64,000 bases of DNA from Siphonodentalium dalli (taxonomy: Eukaryota > Mollusca > Scaphopoda > Gadilida > Siphonodentaliidae): assembly GCA_032622095.1 (NCBI GenBank), contig CP136068.1, positions 555,607 to 619,606 of the forward strand. Reading direction: 5' to 3'. Of the stretch, positions 13,501 to 28,200 are shown piece by piece. The stretch's first letter is position 1. Every line of letters starts with the position of its first letter. The translations under genes were made by a program, and so were the position numbers. The notes under the pieces are model-generated. The model worked only from the letters and a program-made list of their open reading frames with translations, had not been told where the DNA came from and ran no database searches.

Positions 13501-16250
13501 GGTGGCGATACCTATAGATGTGTGTGGCGGGGATACCTATAGATGTGTGGTGTGGGGATACCTATATATGTATGTGGTGGGGATACATATATATGTGTGT
13601 GGTGAGGATACCTATAGATGTGTGTGGTGGTGATACCTATATCTGTGTGTGGTGGGGATACCTATATATGTATGTGGTGGTGATACCTATATATGTATGT
13701 GGCGGGGATACCTATATATGTGTGTGGTGGTGATACCTACAGATGTGTGTGGTGGGGATACCTATATATGTGTGTGGTGGGGATACCTATAGATGTGTGT
13801 GGTGGGGATACCTATATATGTATGTGGTGGGGATACCTATATATGTGTGTGGTGGTGATACCTATATATGTATGTGGTGGGGATACCTATAGATGTGTGT
13901 GGTGGGGATACCTATATATGTGTGTGGTGGGGATACCTATATATGTATGTGGTGGGGATACCTATATATGTATGTGGTGGGAATACCTATATATGTATGT
14001 GGTGGGGATACCTATATATTTGTGTGGTGTGGATAACTATAGATGTGTGTGGTGGGGATACCTATAGATGTATGTGGTGGGGAGACCTATATATGTATGT
14101 GGTGGGGAGACATATATATGTGTGTGGTGAGGATACCTATATATGTGTGTAGTGGGGATACCTATATATGTGTGTGGTGGGGATACCTATATATGTATGT
14201 GGCGGAGCTCCCTATATATGTATGTGGTGGGGATACCTATATATGTATGTGGTGGGGATACCTATAGATGTGTGTGGTGGGGATACATATAGATGTGTGT
14301 GGTGGGGATACCTATATATGTGTGTGGTGGGGATACCTATAGATGTGAGTGGTGGTGATACCTATATATGTGTGTGGTGGGGATACCTATATATGTATGT
14401 GGTGGGGATACCTATATATGTGTGTGGTGGGGATACCTATAGATGTGTGTGGTGGGGATACCTATAGATGTGTGTGGTGGGGATACCTATATATGTGTGT
14501 GGTGGGGATACATATATATGTGTGTGGTGGGGATACCTATAGATGTGTGTGGTGGGGATACCTAAATATGTGTGTGGTGGGGATACCTATATATGTGTTT
14601 GGTGGGGATACCTATAGATGTGTGTGGTGAGGATACCTATATATGTATATGGTGGTGATACCTATATATGTATGTGGTGGGGATACCTATATATGTATGT
14701 GGTGGGGATACCTATATATATGTGTGGTGGGGATACATATAGATGTGTGTGGTGGGGATACCTATATATGTGTGTGGTGGGGATACCTATATATATGCGT
14801 GGTGGGGATACCTATAGATGTGTGTGGTGGGGATACCTATATATGTGTGTGGTGGGGATACCTATATATGTATGTGGTGGTGATACCTATATATGTATGT
14901 GGTGGGGATACCTATAAATGTGTGTGTTGGGGATATCTATAGATGTTTGTGGCGGGGAGACCTATATATGTATGTGGTGGGGATACCTAAATATGTGTGT
15001 GGTGGGAATATCTATATATGTATGCGGTGGGGATACCTATATATGTATGTGGTGGGGATACCAATATATGTATGTGGCGGGGATACCTATAGATGTGTGT
15101 GGTGGGGATACCTATATATGTATATGGCGGGGACACCTAAATATGTGTGTGGTGGGAATATCTATATAGGTATGCGGTGGGGATACCTATATATGTATGT
15201 GGTGGGGATACCTATATATGTATGTGGCGGGGATACCTATAGATGTGTGTGGTGGGGATACCTATATATGTATATGGCGGGGATGCCTATAGATGTATGT
15301 GGTGGGGACACCTATATATGTATGTGGTGGGGATACCTATATATGTATGTGGCGGGGATACCTATATATGTGTGTGGTGGGGATACCTATATATGTATGT
15401 GGTGGGGATACCTATATATGTGTGTGGTGGGGATACCTATATATGTATGTGGTGGGGATACCTATATATGTATGTGGCGGGGATACCTATATACGTGTGT
15501 GGTGGGGATACCTATATATGTATGTGGTGGTGATACCTATATATGTATGTGGTGGGGATACCTATATATGTGTGTGGTGGGGATATCTATAGATGTTTGT
15601 GGCGGGGAGACCTATATATGTATGTGGTGGGGATACCTAAATATGTGTGTGGTGGGAATATCTATATATGTATGCGGTGGGGATACCTATATATGTATGT
15701 GGTGGGGATACCTATATATGTATGTGGCGGGGATACCTATAGATGTGTGTGGTGGGGATACCTATATATGTATATGGCGGGGATGCCTATAGATGTATGT
15801 GGTGGGGACACCTATATATGTATGTGGTGGGGATACCTATATATGTGTGTGGCGGGGATACATATATATGTGTGTGGTGGGGATACTTATATATGTGTGT
15901 GATGGGGATACCTATAGAGGTATGTGGTGGGGAGACCCATATATGTATGTGGCGGGGATAACTATATATGTATGTGGTGGGGATACCTATATATGTGTGT
16001 GGTGGTGATACCTATATATGTATGTGGTGGTGATACCTATATATGTATGTGGTGGTGATACCTATATATGTTTGTGGTGGGGATACCTATAGATGTGTGT
16101 GGCGGGGATACCTATAGATGTATGTGGTGGTGATACCTATAGATGTATGTGGTGGTGATACCTATAGATGTGTGTGGTGGCGATACCTATAGATGTGTGT
16201 GACGGGGATACCTATAGATGTGTGGTGTGGGGATACCTATATATGTATGT
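10541..16250. repeat. 3200-bp tandem higher-order repeat (128 units)
   Basis: Matching starts at 10541 and 13741, exactly 3200 bp apart, so the copies abut: copy 1 is 10541-13740 and copy 2 is 13741 to about 16250, where it stops. Landmarks at the same offset are GTGGATAACT (10829/14029), GGCGGAGCTCCC (about 10998/14198), GATGCC (12082/15282 and 12582/15782) and GTGGTGTGGGG (13024/16224). The offset is an exact multiple of 25, so no net indel has accumulated. A few point differences separate the copies. Confidence 0.85.
12757..13806. repeat. 525-bp duplication (21 units) at the 3200-bp junction
   Basis: Variants including GTGTGGTGTGGGG (13024 and 13549) and CTATATCTGTG repeat at 525 bp. The pair spans the end of copy 1 of the 3200-bp repeat, and only one version appears at the matching place in copy 2. 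Edges are approximate. Confidence 0.65.
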
Positions 16251-19200
16251 GGTGGGGATACCTATATATGTATGTGGTGGTGATACCTATATATGTATGT
16301 GGCGGGGATACCTATATATGTGTGTGGTGGTGATACCTACAGATGTGTGTGGTGAGGATACCTATAGATGTGTGTGGTGGTGATACCTATATCTGTGTGT
16401 GGTGGGGATACCTATATATGTATGTGGTGGTGATACCTATATATGTATGTGGCGGGGATACCTATATATGTGTGTGGTGGTGATACCTACAGATGTGTGT
16501 GGTGGGGATACCTATATATGTGTGTGGTGAGGATACCTATATATGTATGTGGTGGGGATACCTATAGATGTATGTGGTGGGGATACTTATATATGTATGT
16601 GGTGGGGATACATATATATGTGTGTGGTGGGGATACCTATAGATGTATGTGGTGGGGATACCTATATATTTATGTGGTGGGGATACCTATAGATGTATGT
16701 GGTGGGGATACCTATATATGTATTTGGTGGGGATACCTATATGTGTGTGTGGTGGGGATACCTATAGATGTATGTGGTGGGGATACCTATATATGTGTGT
16801 GTTGGGGATACATATAGATGTATGTGGTGGGATACCTATATATGTATGTGGTGGGGATACCTATATATGTATGTGGTGGGGATACCTATATATGTTTGTG
16901 GTGGGGATACCTAAAGATGTATGTGGTGGGGATACCTATATTTGCATGTGGTAAGGGTTACCTATAGATGTATGTGGTGGTGATAACTATATATGTATGT
17001 GGTGGGGATACCTATAGATGTGTGGTGGGGATACCTATAGATGTATGTGGTGGGGATACCTATAGATGTGTGTGGCGGGGATACATATATATGTGTGTGG
17101 CGGGGATACCTATATATGTGTGTGGTGGGGATACCTATATATGTGTGTGGTGGGGATACCTATATATGTATGTGGTGGGGATACCTATATATGTGTGTGG
17201 TGGGGATACCTATATATGTATGTGGTGGGGATACCTATATATGTATGTGGCGGGGATACCTATATACGTGTGTGGTGGGGATACCTATATATGAATGTGG
17301 TGGGGATACCTATATATGTATGTGGTGGGGATACCTATATACGTGTGTGGTGGGGAGACCTATATATGTATGTGGTGGGGAGACCTATATATGTATGTGG
17401 TGGGGATACCTATAGATGTATGTGGTGGGGATACCTATATATGTATGTGGTGTTGATACCTATAGATGTATGTGGTGGTGATACCTATATATGTATGTGG
17501 TGGTGATACCTATATATGTATGTGGTGGGGATACCTATATATGTGTGTGGTGGGGATATCTATAGATGTTTGTGGCGGGGAGACCTATATATGTATGTGG
17601 TGGGGATACCTAAATATGTGTGTGGTGGGAATATCTATATATGTATGCGGTGGGAATACCTATATATGTATGTGGTGGGGATACCTATATATGTATGTGG
17701 CGGTGATACCTATAGATGTGTGTGGTGGGGATACCTATATATGTATATGGCGGGGATGCCTATAGATGTATGTGGTGGGGACACCTATATATGTATGTGG
17801 TGGGGATACCTATATATGTGTGTGGCGGGGATACATATATATGTGTGTGGTGGGGATACTTATATATGTGTGTGGTGGGGATACCCATAGAGGTATGTGG
17901 TGGGGAGACCTATATATGTATGTGGCGGGGATAACTATATATGTATGTGGTGGGGATACCTATATATGTGTGTGGTGGTGATACCTATATATGTATGTGG
18001 TGGTGATACCTATATATGTATGTGGTGGTGATACCTATATATGTATGTGGTGGGGATACCTATAGATGTGTGTGGCGGGGATAGCTATAGATGTATGTGG
18101 TGGTGACACCTATATATGTATGTGGTGGGGATACCTATAGATGTGTGTGGTGGGGTTACCTATAGATGTGTGTGGCGGGGATACCTATAGATGTGTGTGG
18201 TGGGGATACCTATATATGTATGTGGTGGGGATACATATATATGTGTGTGGTGAGGATACCTATAGATGTGTGTGGTGGTGATACCTATATCTGTGTGTGG
18301 TGGGGATACCTATATATGTATGTGGTGGTGATACCTATATATGTATGTGGCGGGGATACCTATATATTTGGGTGGTGGTGATACCTACTGATGTGTGTGG
18401 TGGGGATACCTATATATGTGTGTGGTGAGGATACCTATATATGTGTGTGGTGGGGATACCTATAGATGTGTGTGGTGGGATACCTATAGATGTGTGTGGC
18501 GGGGATACATATATATGTGTGTGGCGGGGATACCTATATATGTATGTGGTGGGGATACCTATAGATGTGTGGTGGGGATACCTATAGATGTATGTGGTGG
18601 GGATACCTATAGATGTGTGTGGCGGGGATACATATATATGTGTGTGGCGGGGATACCTATATATGTGTGTGGTGGGGATACCTATATATGTGTGTGGTGG
18701 GGATACCTATATATGTATGTGGTGGGGATACCTATATATGTGTGTGGTGGGGATACCTATATATGTATGTGGTGGGGATACCTATATATGTATGTGGCGG
18801 GGATGCCTATATACGTGTGTGGTGGGGATACCTATATATGTATGTGGTGGGGATACCTATATATGTATGTGGTGGGGATACCTATATACGTGTGTGGTGG
18901 GGAGACCTATATATGTATGTGGTGGGGAGACCTATATATGTATGTGGTGGGGATACCTATAGATGTATGTGGTGGGGATACCTATATATGTATGTGGTGT
19001 TGATACCTATAGATGTATGTGGTGGTGATACCTATATATGTATGTGGTGGTGATACCTATATATGTATGTGGTGGGGATACCTATATATGTGTGTGGTGG
19101 GGATATCTATAGATGTTTGTGGCGGGGAGACCTATATATGTATGTGGTGGGGATACCTAAATATGTGTGTGGTGGGAATATCTATATATGTATGCGGTGG

Positions 19201-19464
19201 GGATACCTATATATGTATGTGGTGGGGATACCTATATATGTATGTGGCGGGGATACCTATAGATGTGTGTGGTGGGGATACCTATATATGTATATGGCGG
19301 GGATGCCTATAGATGTATGTGGTGGGGACACCTATATATGTATGTGGTGGGGATACCTATATATGTGTGTGGCGGGGATACATATATATGTGTGTGGTGG
19401 GGATACTTATATATGAGTGTGGTGGGGATACCCATAGAGGTATGTGGTGGGGAGACCTATATAT

Positions 19465-20964
19465 GTATGTGGCGGGGATAACTATATATGTATGTGGTGG
19501 GGATACCTATATATGAGTGTGGTGGTGATACCTATATATGTATGTGGTGGTGATACCTATATATGTATGTGGTGGTGATACCTATATATGTATGTGGTGG
19601 GGATACCTATAGATGTGTGTGGCGGGGATAGCTATAGATGTATGTGGTGGTGACACCTATATATGTATGTGGTGGGGATACCTATAGATGTGTGTGGTGG
19701 CGATACCTATAGATGTGTGTGGCGGGGATACCTATAGATGTGTGTGGTGGGGATACCTATATATGTATGTGGTGGGGATACATATATATGTGTGTGGTGA
19801 GGATACCTATAGATGTGTGTGGTGGTGATACCTATATCTGTGTGTGGTGGGGATACCTATATATGTATGTGGTGGTGATACCTATATATGTATGTGGCGG
19901 GGATACCTATATATTTGGGTGGTGGTGATACCTACAGATGTGTGTGGTGGGGATACCTATATATGTGTGTGGTGAGGATACCTATATATGTGTGTGGTGG
20001 GGATACCTATAGATGTGTGTGGTGGGGATACCTATAGATGTGTGTGGTGGGGATACCTATAGATGTGTGTGGTGGGGATACCTATATATGTGTGTGGTGG
20101 GGATACCTATAGATGTGTGTGGTGGGGATACCTATATATGTGTGTGGTGGGGATACCTATATATGTGTGCGGTGGGGATACCTATAGATGTGTGTGATGA
20201 GGATACCTATATATGTATGTGGTGGGGAGACCTATATATGTATGTGGCGGGGATACCTATATATGTGTGTGGTGGTGATACCTATATATGTATGTGGTGG
20301 TGATACCTATATATGTATGTGGTGGTGATACCTATATATGTATGTGGTGGGGATACCTATAGATGTGTGTGGCGGGGATAGCTATAGATGTATGTGGTGG
20401 TGACACCTATATATGTATGTGGTGGGGATACCTATAGATGTGTGTGGTGGCGATACCTATAGATGTGTGTGGCGGGGGTACCTATAGATGTGTGTGGTGG
20501 GGATACCTATATATATATGTGGTGGGGATACATATATATGTGTGTGGTGAGGATACCTATAGATGTGTGTGGTGGTGATACCTATATCTGTGTGTGGTGG
20601 GGATACCTATATATGTGTGTGGTGGTGATACCTATATATGTATGTGGCGGGGATACCTATATATTTGGGTGGTGGTGATACCTACAGATGTGTGTGGTGG
20701 GGATAACTATATATGTGTGTGGTGAGGATACCTATATATGTGTGTGGTGGGGATACCTATAGATGTGTGTGGTGGGGATACCTATAGATGTGTGTGGTGG
20801 GGATACCTATAGATGTGTGTGGTGGGGATACCTATATATGTGTGTGGTGGGGATACCTATAGATGTGTGTGGTGGGGATACCTATATATGTGTGTGGTGG
20901 GGATACCTATATATGTGTGCGGTGGGGATACCTATAGATGTGTGTGATGAGGATACCTATATAT
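19465..20964. repeat. 750-bp tandem duplication (2 x 30 units)
   Basis: GGCGGGGATAGCT occurs at 19621 and 20371, and TTGGGTGGTGGTG at about 19916 and 20666. Similarity ends near 20215 and 20965. A few substitutions, such as GGGGGTACC near 20475 and TATATATATGTGG near 20511, distinguish copy 2. Confidence 0.75.
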
Positions 20965-22299
20965 GTATGTGGTGGTGATACCTATATATGTATGTGGTGG
21001 GGATACCTATATATGTATGTGGTGGGGATACCTATATATGTATGTGGTGGGGATACCTATATATGTATGTGGTGGGGATACCTATATATGTGTGTGGTGG
21101 GGATACCTATATATGTGTGTGGTGGGGATACCTATATATGTGTGTGGTGGGGATACCTATATATGTGTGTGGTGGGGATACCTATAGATGTGTGTGGTGG
21201 GGATACCTACAGATTTGTGTGGTGGGGATACCTATATATGTGTGTGGTGGGGATACCTATATATGTGTGTGGTGAGGATACCTATATATGTGTGTGGTGG
21301 GGATACCTATATATCTATGTGGCGAGGATACATATATATGTATGTGGTGGGGATACCTATATATGTGTGTGGCGGTGATACCTATATATGTATGTGGTGG
21401 GGATACCTATAGATGTGTGTGGTGGGGATACCTATATATGTGTGTGGTGGGGATACCTATAGATGTGTGTGGTGGGGATACCTATATATGTATGTGGTGG
21501 GGATACCTATATATGTGTGTGGTGGTGATACCTATATATGTATGTGGTGGGGATACCTATAGATGTGTGTGGTGGGGATACCTATATATGTGTGTGGTGG
21601 GGATACCTATATATGTATGTGGTGGGGATACCTATATCTGTATGTGGTGGGAATACCTATATATGTATGTGGTGGGGATACCTATATATTTGTGTGGTGT
21701 GGATAACTATAGATGTGTGTGGTGGGGATACCTATAGATGTATGTGGTGGGGAGACCTATATATGTATGTGGTGGGGAGACATATATATGTGTGTGGTGA
21801 GGATACCTATATATGTGTGTAGTGGGGATACCTATATATGTGTGTGGTGGGGATACCTATATATGTATGTGGCGGAGCTACCTATATATGTATGTGGTGG
21901 GGATACCTATATATGTATGTGGTGGGGATACCTATAGATGTGTGTGGTGGGGATACATATAGATGTGTGTGGTGGGGATACCTATATATGTGTGTGGTGG
22001 GGATACCTATAGATGTGAGTGGTGGTGATACCTATATATGTGTGTGGTGGGGATACCTATATATGTATGTGGTGGGGATACCTATATATGTGTGTGGTGG
22101 GGATCCCTATAGATGTGTGTGGTGGGGATACCTATAGATGTGTGTGGTGGGGATACCTATATATGTGTGTGGTGGGGATACATATATATATGTGTGGTGG
22201 GGATACCTATAGATGTGTGTGGTGGGGATACCTAAATATGTGTGTGGTGAGGACCCCTATATATGTGTGTGGTGGGGATACCTATATATGTGTGTGTGG

Positions 22300-25200
22300 T
22301 GAGGATACCTATATGTGTATATGGTGGTGATACCTATATATGTATGTGGTGGGGATACCTATATATGTATGTGGTGGGGATACCTATATATATGTGTGGT
22401 GGGGATACATATAGATGTGTGTGGTGGGGATACCTATATATGTGTGTGGTGGGAATACCTATATATGTGTGTGGTGGGGATACCTATAGATGTGTGTGGT
22501 GGGGATACATATATATGTGTGTAGTGGGGATACCTATATATGTGTGTGGTGGGGATACCTATAGATATGTATGGTAGGGATACCTATATATGTATGTGGT
22601 GAGGATACCTATATATGTATGTGGTGGGGATACCTATAGATGTATGTGGTGGGGATACCTATATATGTATGTGGTGAGGATACCTATATATGTATGTGGT
22701 GGGGATACCTATAGATGTGTGTGGTGGGGATACCTATATATGTGTGTGGTGGGGATACCTATATATTTGTGTGGTGGGGTTACCTATAGATGTGTGCGGT
22801 GTGGATACCTATAGATTTGTGTGGTGGGGATACCTATATATGTGTGTGGTGGGGATACCTATATATGTGTGTGGTGGGGATACCTATAGATGTGTGTGGT
22901 GAGGATACCTGTATATGTGTGTGGTGGGGATACCTATATATGTATGTGGTGGGGATACCTATATATTTATGTGGTGGGGATACCTATATCTGTGTGTGGT
23001 GGGGATACCTATAGATGTGTGTGGTGGGGATACCTATATATGTGTGTGGTGGGGATACCTATATATGTGTGTGGTGGGGATACCTATAGATGTGTGTGGT
23101 GGGGATACCTATATATGTATGTGGTGAGGATACCTATATATGTATGTGGTGGGGATACCTATAGATGTATGTGGTGGGGATACCTAAATATGTATGTGGT
23201 GAGGATACCTATATATGTATGTGGTGGGGATACCTATAGATGTGTGTTGTGGGGATACCTATATATGTGTGTGGTGAGGATACCTATATATGTATGTGGT
23301 GGGGATACCTATAGATGTGTGTGGTCGGGATACCTATATATGTATGTGGTGAGGATACTTTATATGTATGTGGTGGGGATACCTATATATGTATGTGGTG
23401 GGGATAGCTATATATGTATGTGGTGGGGATACCTATAGATGTGTGTGGTGGGGATACCTATATATGTGTGTGGTGGGGATACCTATATATGTGTGTGGTG
23501 GGGATACCTATAGATGTGTGTGGTGGGGATACCTATAGATTTGTGTGGTGGGGATACCTATATATGTGTATGGTGGGGATACCTATATATGTGTGTGGTG
23601 GGGATACCTATAGATGTGTGTGGTGAGGATACCTATATATGTGTGTAGTGGGGATACCTATATATGTATGTGGTGACGATACATATATATGTATGTGGTG
23701 GGGATACCTATATATGTGTGTGGTGGTGATACCTATATATGTATGTGGTGGGGATACCTATAGATGTGTGTGGTGGGGATACCTATATATGTGTGTGGTG
23801 GGGATACCTATATATGTATGTGGTGGGGATACCTATATATGTATGTGGTGGGAATACCTATATATGTATGTGGTGGGGATACCTATATATTTGTGTGGTG
23901 TGGATAACTATAGATGTGTGTGGTGGGGATACCAATAAATGTATGTGGTGGGGAGACCTATATATGTATGTGGTGGGGAGACCTATATATGTGTGTGGTG
24001 ATGATACCTATATATGTGTGTGGTGGGGATACCTATATATATGTGTGGTGGGGATACCTATATATGTATGTGGTGGGGATACCTATATATGTATGTGGCG
24101 GGGATACCTATATATGTATGTGGTGGGGATACCTATATATGTATGTGGTGGGGATACCTATAGATGTGTGTGGTGGGGATACATATAGATGTGTGTGGTG
24201 GGGATACCTATATATGTGTGTGGTGGGGATACCTATAGATGTGAGTGGTGGTGATACCTATATATGTGTGTGGTGGGGATACCTATAGATTTGTGTGGTG
24301 GGGATACCTATAGATGTGTGTGGTGGGGATACCTATATATGTGTGTGGTGGGGATACATATATATATGTGTGGTGGGGATACCTATAGATGTGTGTGGTG
24401 GGGATACCTAAATATGTGTGTGGTGGGGACCCCTATATATGTGTGTGGTGGGGATACCTATAGATGTGTGTGGTGAGGATACCTATATATGTATATGGTG
24501 GTGATACCTATATATGTATGTGGTGGGGATACCTATATATGTATGTGGTGGGGATACCTATATATATGTGTGGTGGGGATACATATAGATGTGTGTGGTG
24601 GGGATACCTATATATGTGTGTGGTGGGGATACCTATATATGTGCGTGGTGGGGATACCTATAGATGTGTGTGGTGGGGATACATATATATGTGTGTGGTG
24701 GGGATACCTATATATGTGTGTGGTGGGGATACCTATAGATATGTATGGTGGGGATACCTATATATGTATGTGGTGGGGATACCTATAGATGTGTGTGGTG
24801 GGGATACATATAGATGTGTGTGGTGGGGATACCTATATATGTGTGTGGTTGGGATACCTATAGATGTGAGTGGTGGTGATACCTATATATGTGTGTGGTG
24901 GGGATACCTATATATGTATGTGGTGGGGATACCTATATATGTGTGTGGTGGGGATACCTATAGATGTGTGTGGTGGGGATACCCATAGATGTGTGTGGTG
25001 GGGATACCTATATATGTGTGTGGTGGGGATACATATATATATGTGTGGTGGGGATACCTATAGATGTGTGTGGTGGGGATACCTAAATATGTGTGTGGTG
25101 GGGACCCCTATATATGTGTGTGGTGGGGATACCTATATATGTGTGTGGTGAGGATACCTATATATGTATATGGTGGTGATACCTATATATGTATGTGGTG

Positions 25201-28200
25201 GGGATACCTATATATGTATGTGGTGGGGATACCTATATATATGTGTGGTGGGGATACATATAGATGTGTGTGGTGGGGATACCTATATATGTGTGTGGTG
25301 GGGATACCTATATATGTGTGTGGTGGGGATACCTATAGATGTGTGTGGTGGGGATACATATATATGTGTGTAGTGGGGATACCTATATATGTGTGTGGTG
25401 GGGATACCTATAGATATGTATGGTAGGGATACCTATATATGTATGTGGTGAGGATACCTATATATGTATGTGGTGGGGATACCTATAGATGTATGTGGTG
25501 GGGATACCTATATATGTATGTGGTGAGGATACCTATATATGTATGTGGTGGGGATACCTATAGATGTGTGTGGTGGGGATACCTATATATGTGTGTGGTG
25601 GGGATACCTATATATTTGTGTGTTGGGGTTACCTATAGATGTGTGCGGTGTGGATACCTATAGATTTGTGTGGTGGGGATACCTATATATGTGTGTGGTG
25701 GGGATACCTATATATGTGTGTGGTGGGGATACCTATAGATGTGTGTGGTGAGGATACCTATATATGTGTGTGGTGGGGATACCTATATATGTATGTGGTG
25801 GGGATACCTATATATTTATGTGGTGGGGATACCTATATCTGTGTGTGGTGGGGATACCTATAGATGTGTGTGGTGGGGATACCTATATATGTGTGTGGTG
25901 GGGATACCTATATATGTGTGTGGTGGGGATACCTATAGATGTGTGTGGTGGGGATACCTATATATGTATGTGGTGAGGATACCTATATATGTATGTGGTG
26001 GGGATACCTATAGATGTATGTGGTGGGGATACCTATATATGTATGTGGTGGGGATACCTATATATGTATGTGGTGGGGATACCTATAGATGTGTGTTGTG
26101 GGGATACCTATATATGTGTGTGGTGAGGATACCTATATATGTATGTGGTGGGGATACCTATAGATGTGTGTGGTCGGGATACCTATATATGTATGTGGTG
26201 AGGATACTATATATGTATGTGGTGGGGATACCTATATATGTATGTGGTGGGGATAGCTATATATGTATGTGGTGGGGATACCTATATATGTGTGTGGTGG
26301 GGATACCTATAGATGTGTGTGGTGGGGTTACCTATATATGTGTGTGGTGGGGATACCTATATATGTGTGTGGTGGGGATACCTATAGATGTGTGTGGTGG
26401 GGATACCTATAGATTTGTGTGGTGGGGATACCTATATATGTGTATGGTGGGGATACCTATATATGTGTGTGGTGGGGATACCTATAGATGTGTGTGGTGA
26501 GGATACCTATATATGTGTGTGGTGGGGATACCTATATATGTATGTGGTGACGATACATATATATGTATGTGGTGGGGATACCTATATATGTGTGTGGTGG
26601 TGATACCTATATATGTATGTGGTGGGGATACCTATAGATGTGTGTGGTGGGGATACCTATATATGTGTGTGGTGGGGATACCTATATATGTATGTGGTGG
26701 GGATACCTATATATGTATGTGGTGGGAATACCTATATATGTATGTGGTGGGGATACCTATATATTTGTGTGGTGTGGATAACTATAGATGTGTGTGGTGG
26801 GGATACCAATAAATGTATGTGGTGGGGAGACCTATATATGTATGTGGTGGGGAGACCTATATATGTGTGTGGTGATGATACCTATATATGTGTGTGGTGG
26901 GGATACCTATATATATGTGTGGTGGGGATACCTATATATGTATGTGGTGGGGATACCTATATATGTATGTGGCGGGGATACCTATATATGTATGTGGTGG
27001 GGATACCTATATATGTATGTGGTGGGGATACCTATAGATGTGTGTGGTGGGGATACATATAGATATGTGTGGTGGGGATACCTATATATGTGTGTGGTGG
27101 GGATACCTATAGATGTGAGTGGTGGTGATACCTATATATGTGTGTGGTGGGGATACCTATAGATTTGTGTGGTGGGGATACCTATAGATGTGTGTGGTGG
27201 GGATACCTATATATGTGTGTGGTGGGGATACATATATATATGTGTGGTGGGGATACCTATAGATGTGTGTGGTGGGGATACCTAAATATGTGTGTGGTGG
27301 GGACCCCTATATATGTGTGTGGTGGGGATACCTATAGATGTGTGTGGTGAGGATACCTATATATGTATATGGTGGTGATACCTATATATGTATGTGGTGG
27401 GGATACCTATATATGTATGTGGTGGGGATACCTATATATATGTGTGGTGGGGATACATATAGATGTGTGTGGTGGGGATACCTATATATGTGTGTGGTGG
27501 GGATACCTATATATGTGTGTGGTGGGGATACCTATAGATGTGTGTGGTGGGGATACATATGTATGTGTGTGGTGGGGATACCTATATATGTGTGTGGTGG
27601 GGACACCTATAGATATGTATGGTGGGGATACCTATATATGTATGTGGTGAGGATACCTATATATGTATGTGGTGGGGATACCTATAGATGTATGTGGTGG
27701 GGATACCTATATATGTATGTGGTGAGGATACCTATATATGTATGTGGTGGGGATACCTATAGATGTGTGTGGTGGGGATACCTATATATGTGTGTGGTGG
27801 GGATACCTATATATTTGTGTGGTGGGGTTACCTATAGATGTGTGCGGTGTGGATACCTATAGAATTGTGTGGTGGGGATACCTATATATGTGTGTGGTGG
27901 GGATACCTATATATGTGTGTGGTGGGGATACCTATAGATGTGTGTGGTGAGGATACCTATATATGTGTGTGGTGGGGATACCTATATATGTATGTGGTGG
28001 GGATACCTATATATTTATGTGGTGGGGATACCTATATCTGTGTGTGGTGGGGATACCTATAGATGTGTGTGGTGGGGATACCTATATATGTGTGTGGTGG
28101 GGATACCTATATATGTGTGTGGTGGGGATACCTATAGATGTGTGTGGTGGGGATACCTATATATGTATGTGGTGAGGATACCTATATATGTATGTGGTGG

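Larger units (their letters stand above)
3100..20210. repeat. Interspersed type B modules (GGCGGGGATGCC landmark)
   Basis: A distinct set of linked variants marks a second module: GGCGGGGATGCC, then GGGGACACC, then CTATAGAGGTATG and GGCGGGGATAACT. The GATGCC landmark is at 3178, 7487, 9232, 12082, 12582, 15282, 15782, 17755 and 19302. The two pairs 500 bp apart lie at the same place in each copy of the 3200-bp repeat. Type B modules alternate with type A modules, not with unrelated DNA. Confidence 0.65.
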
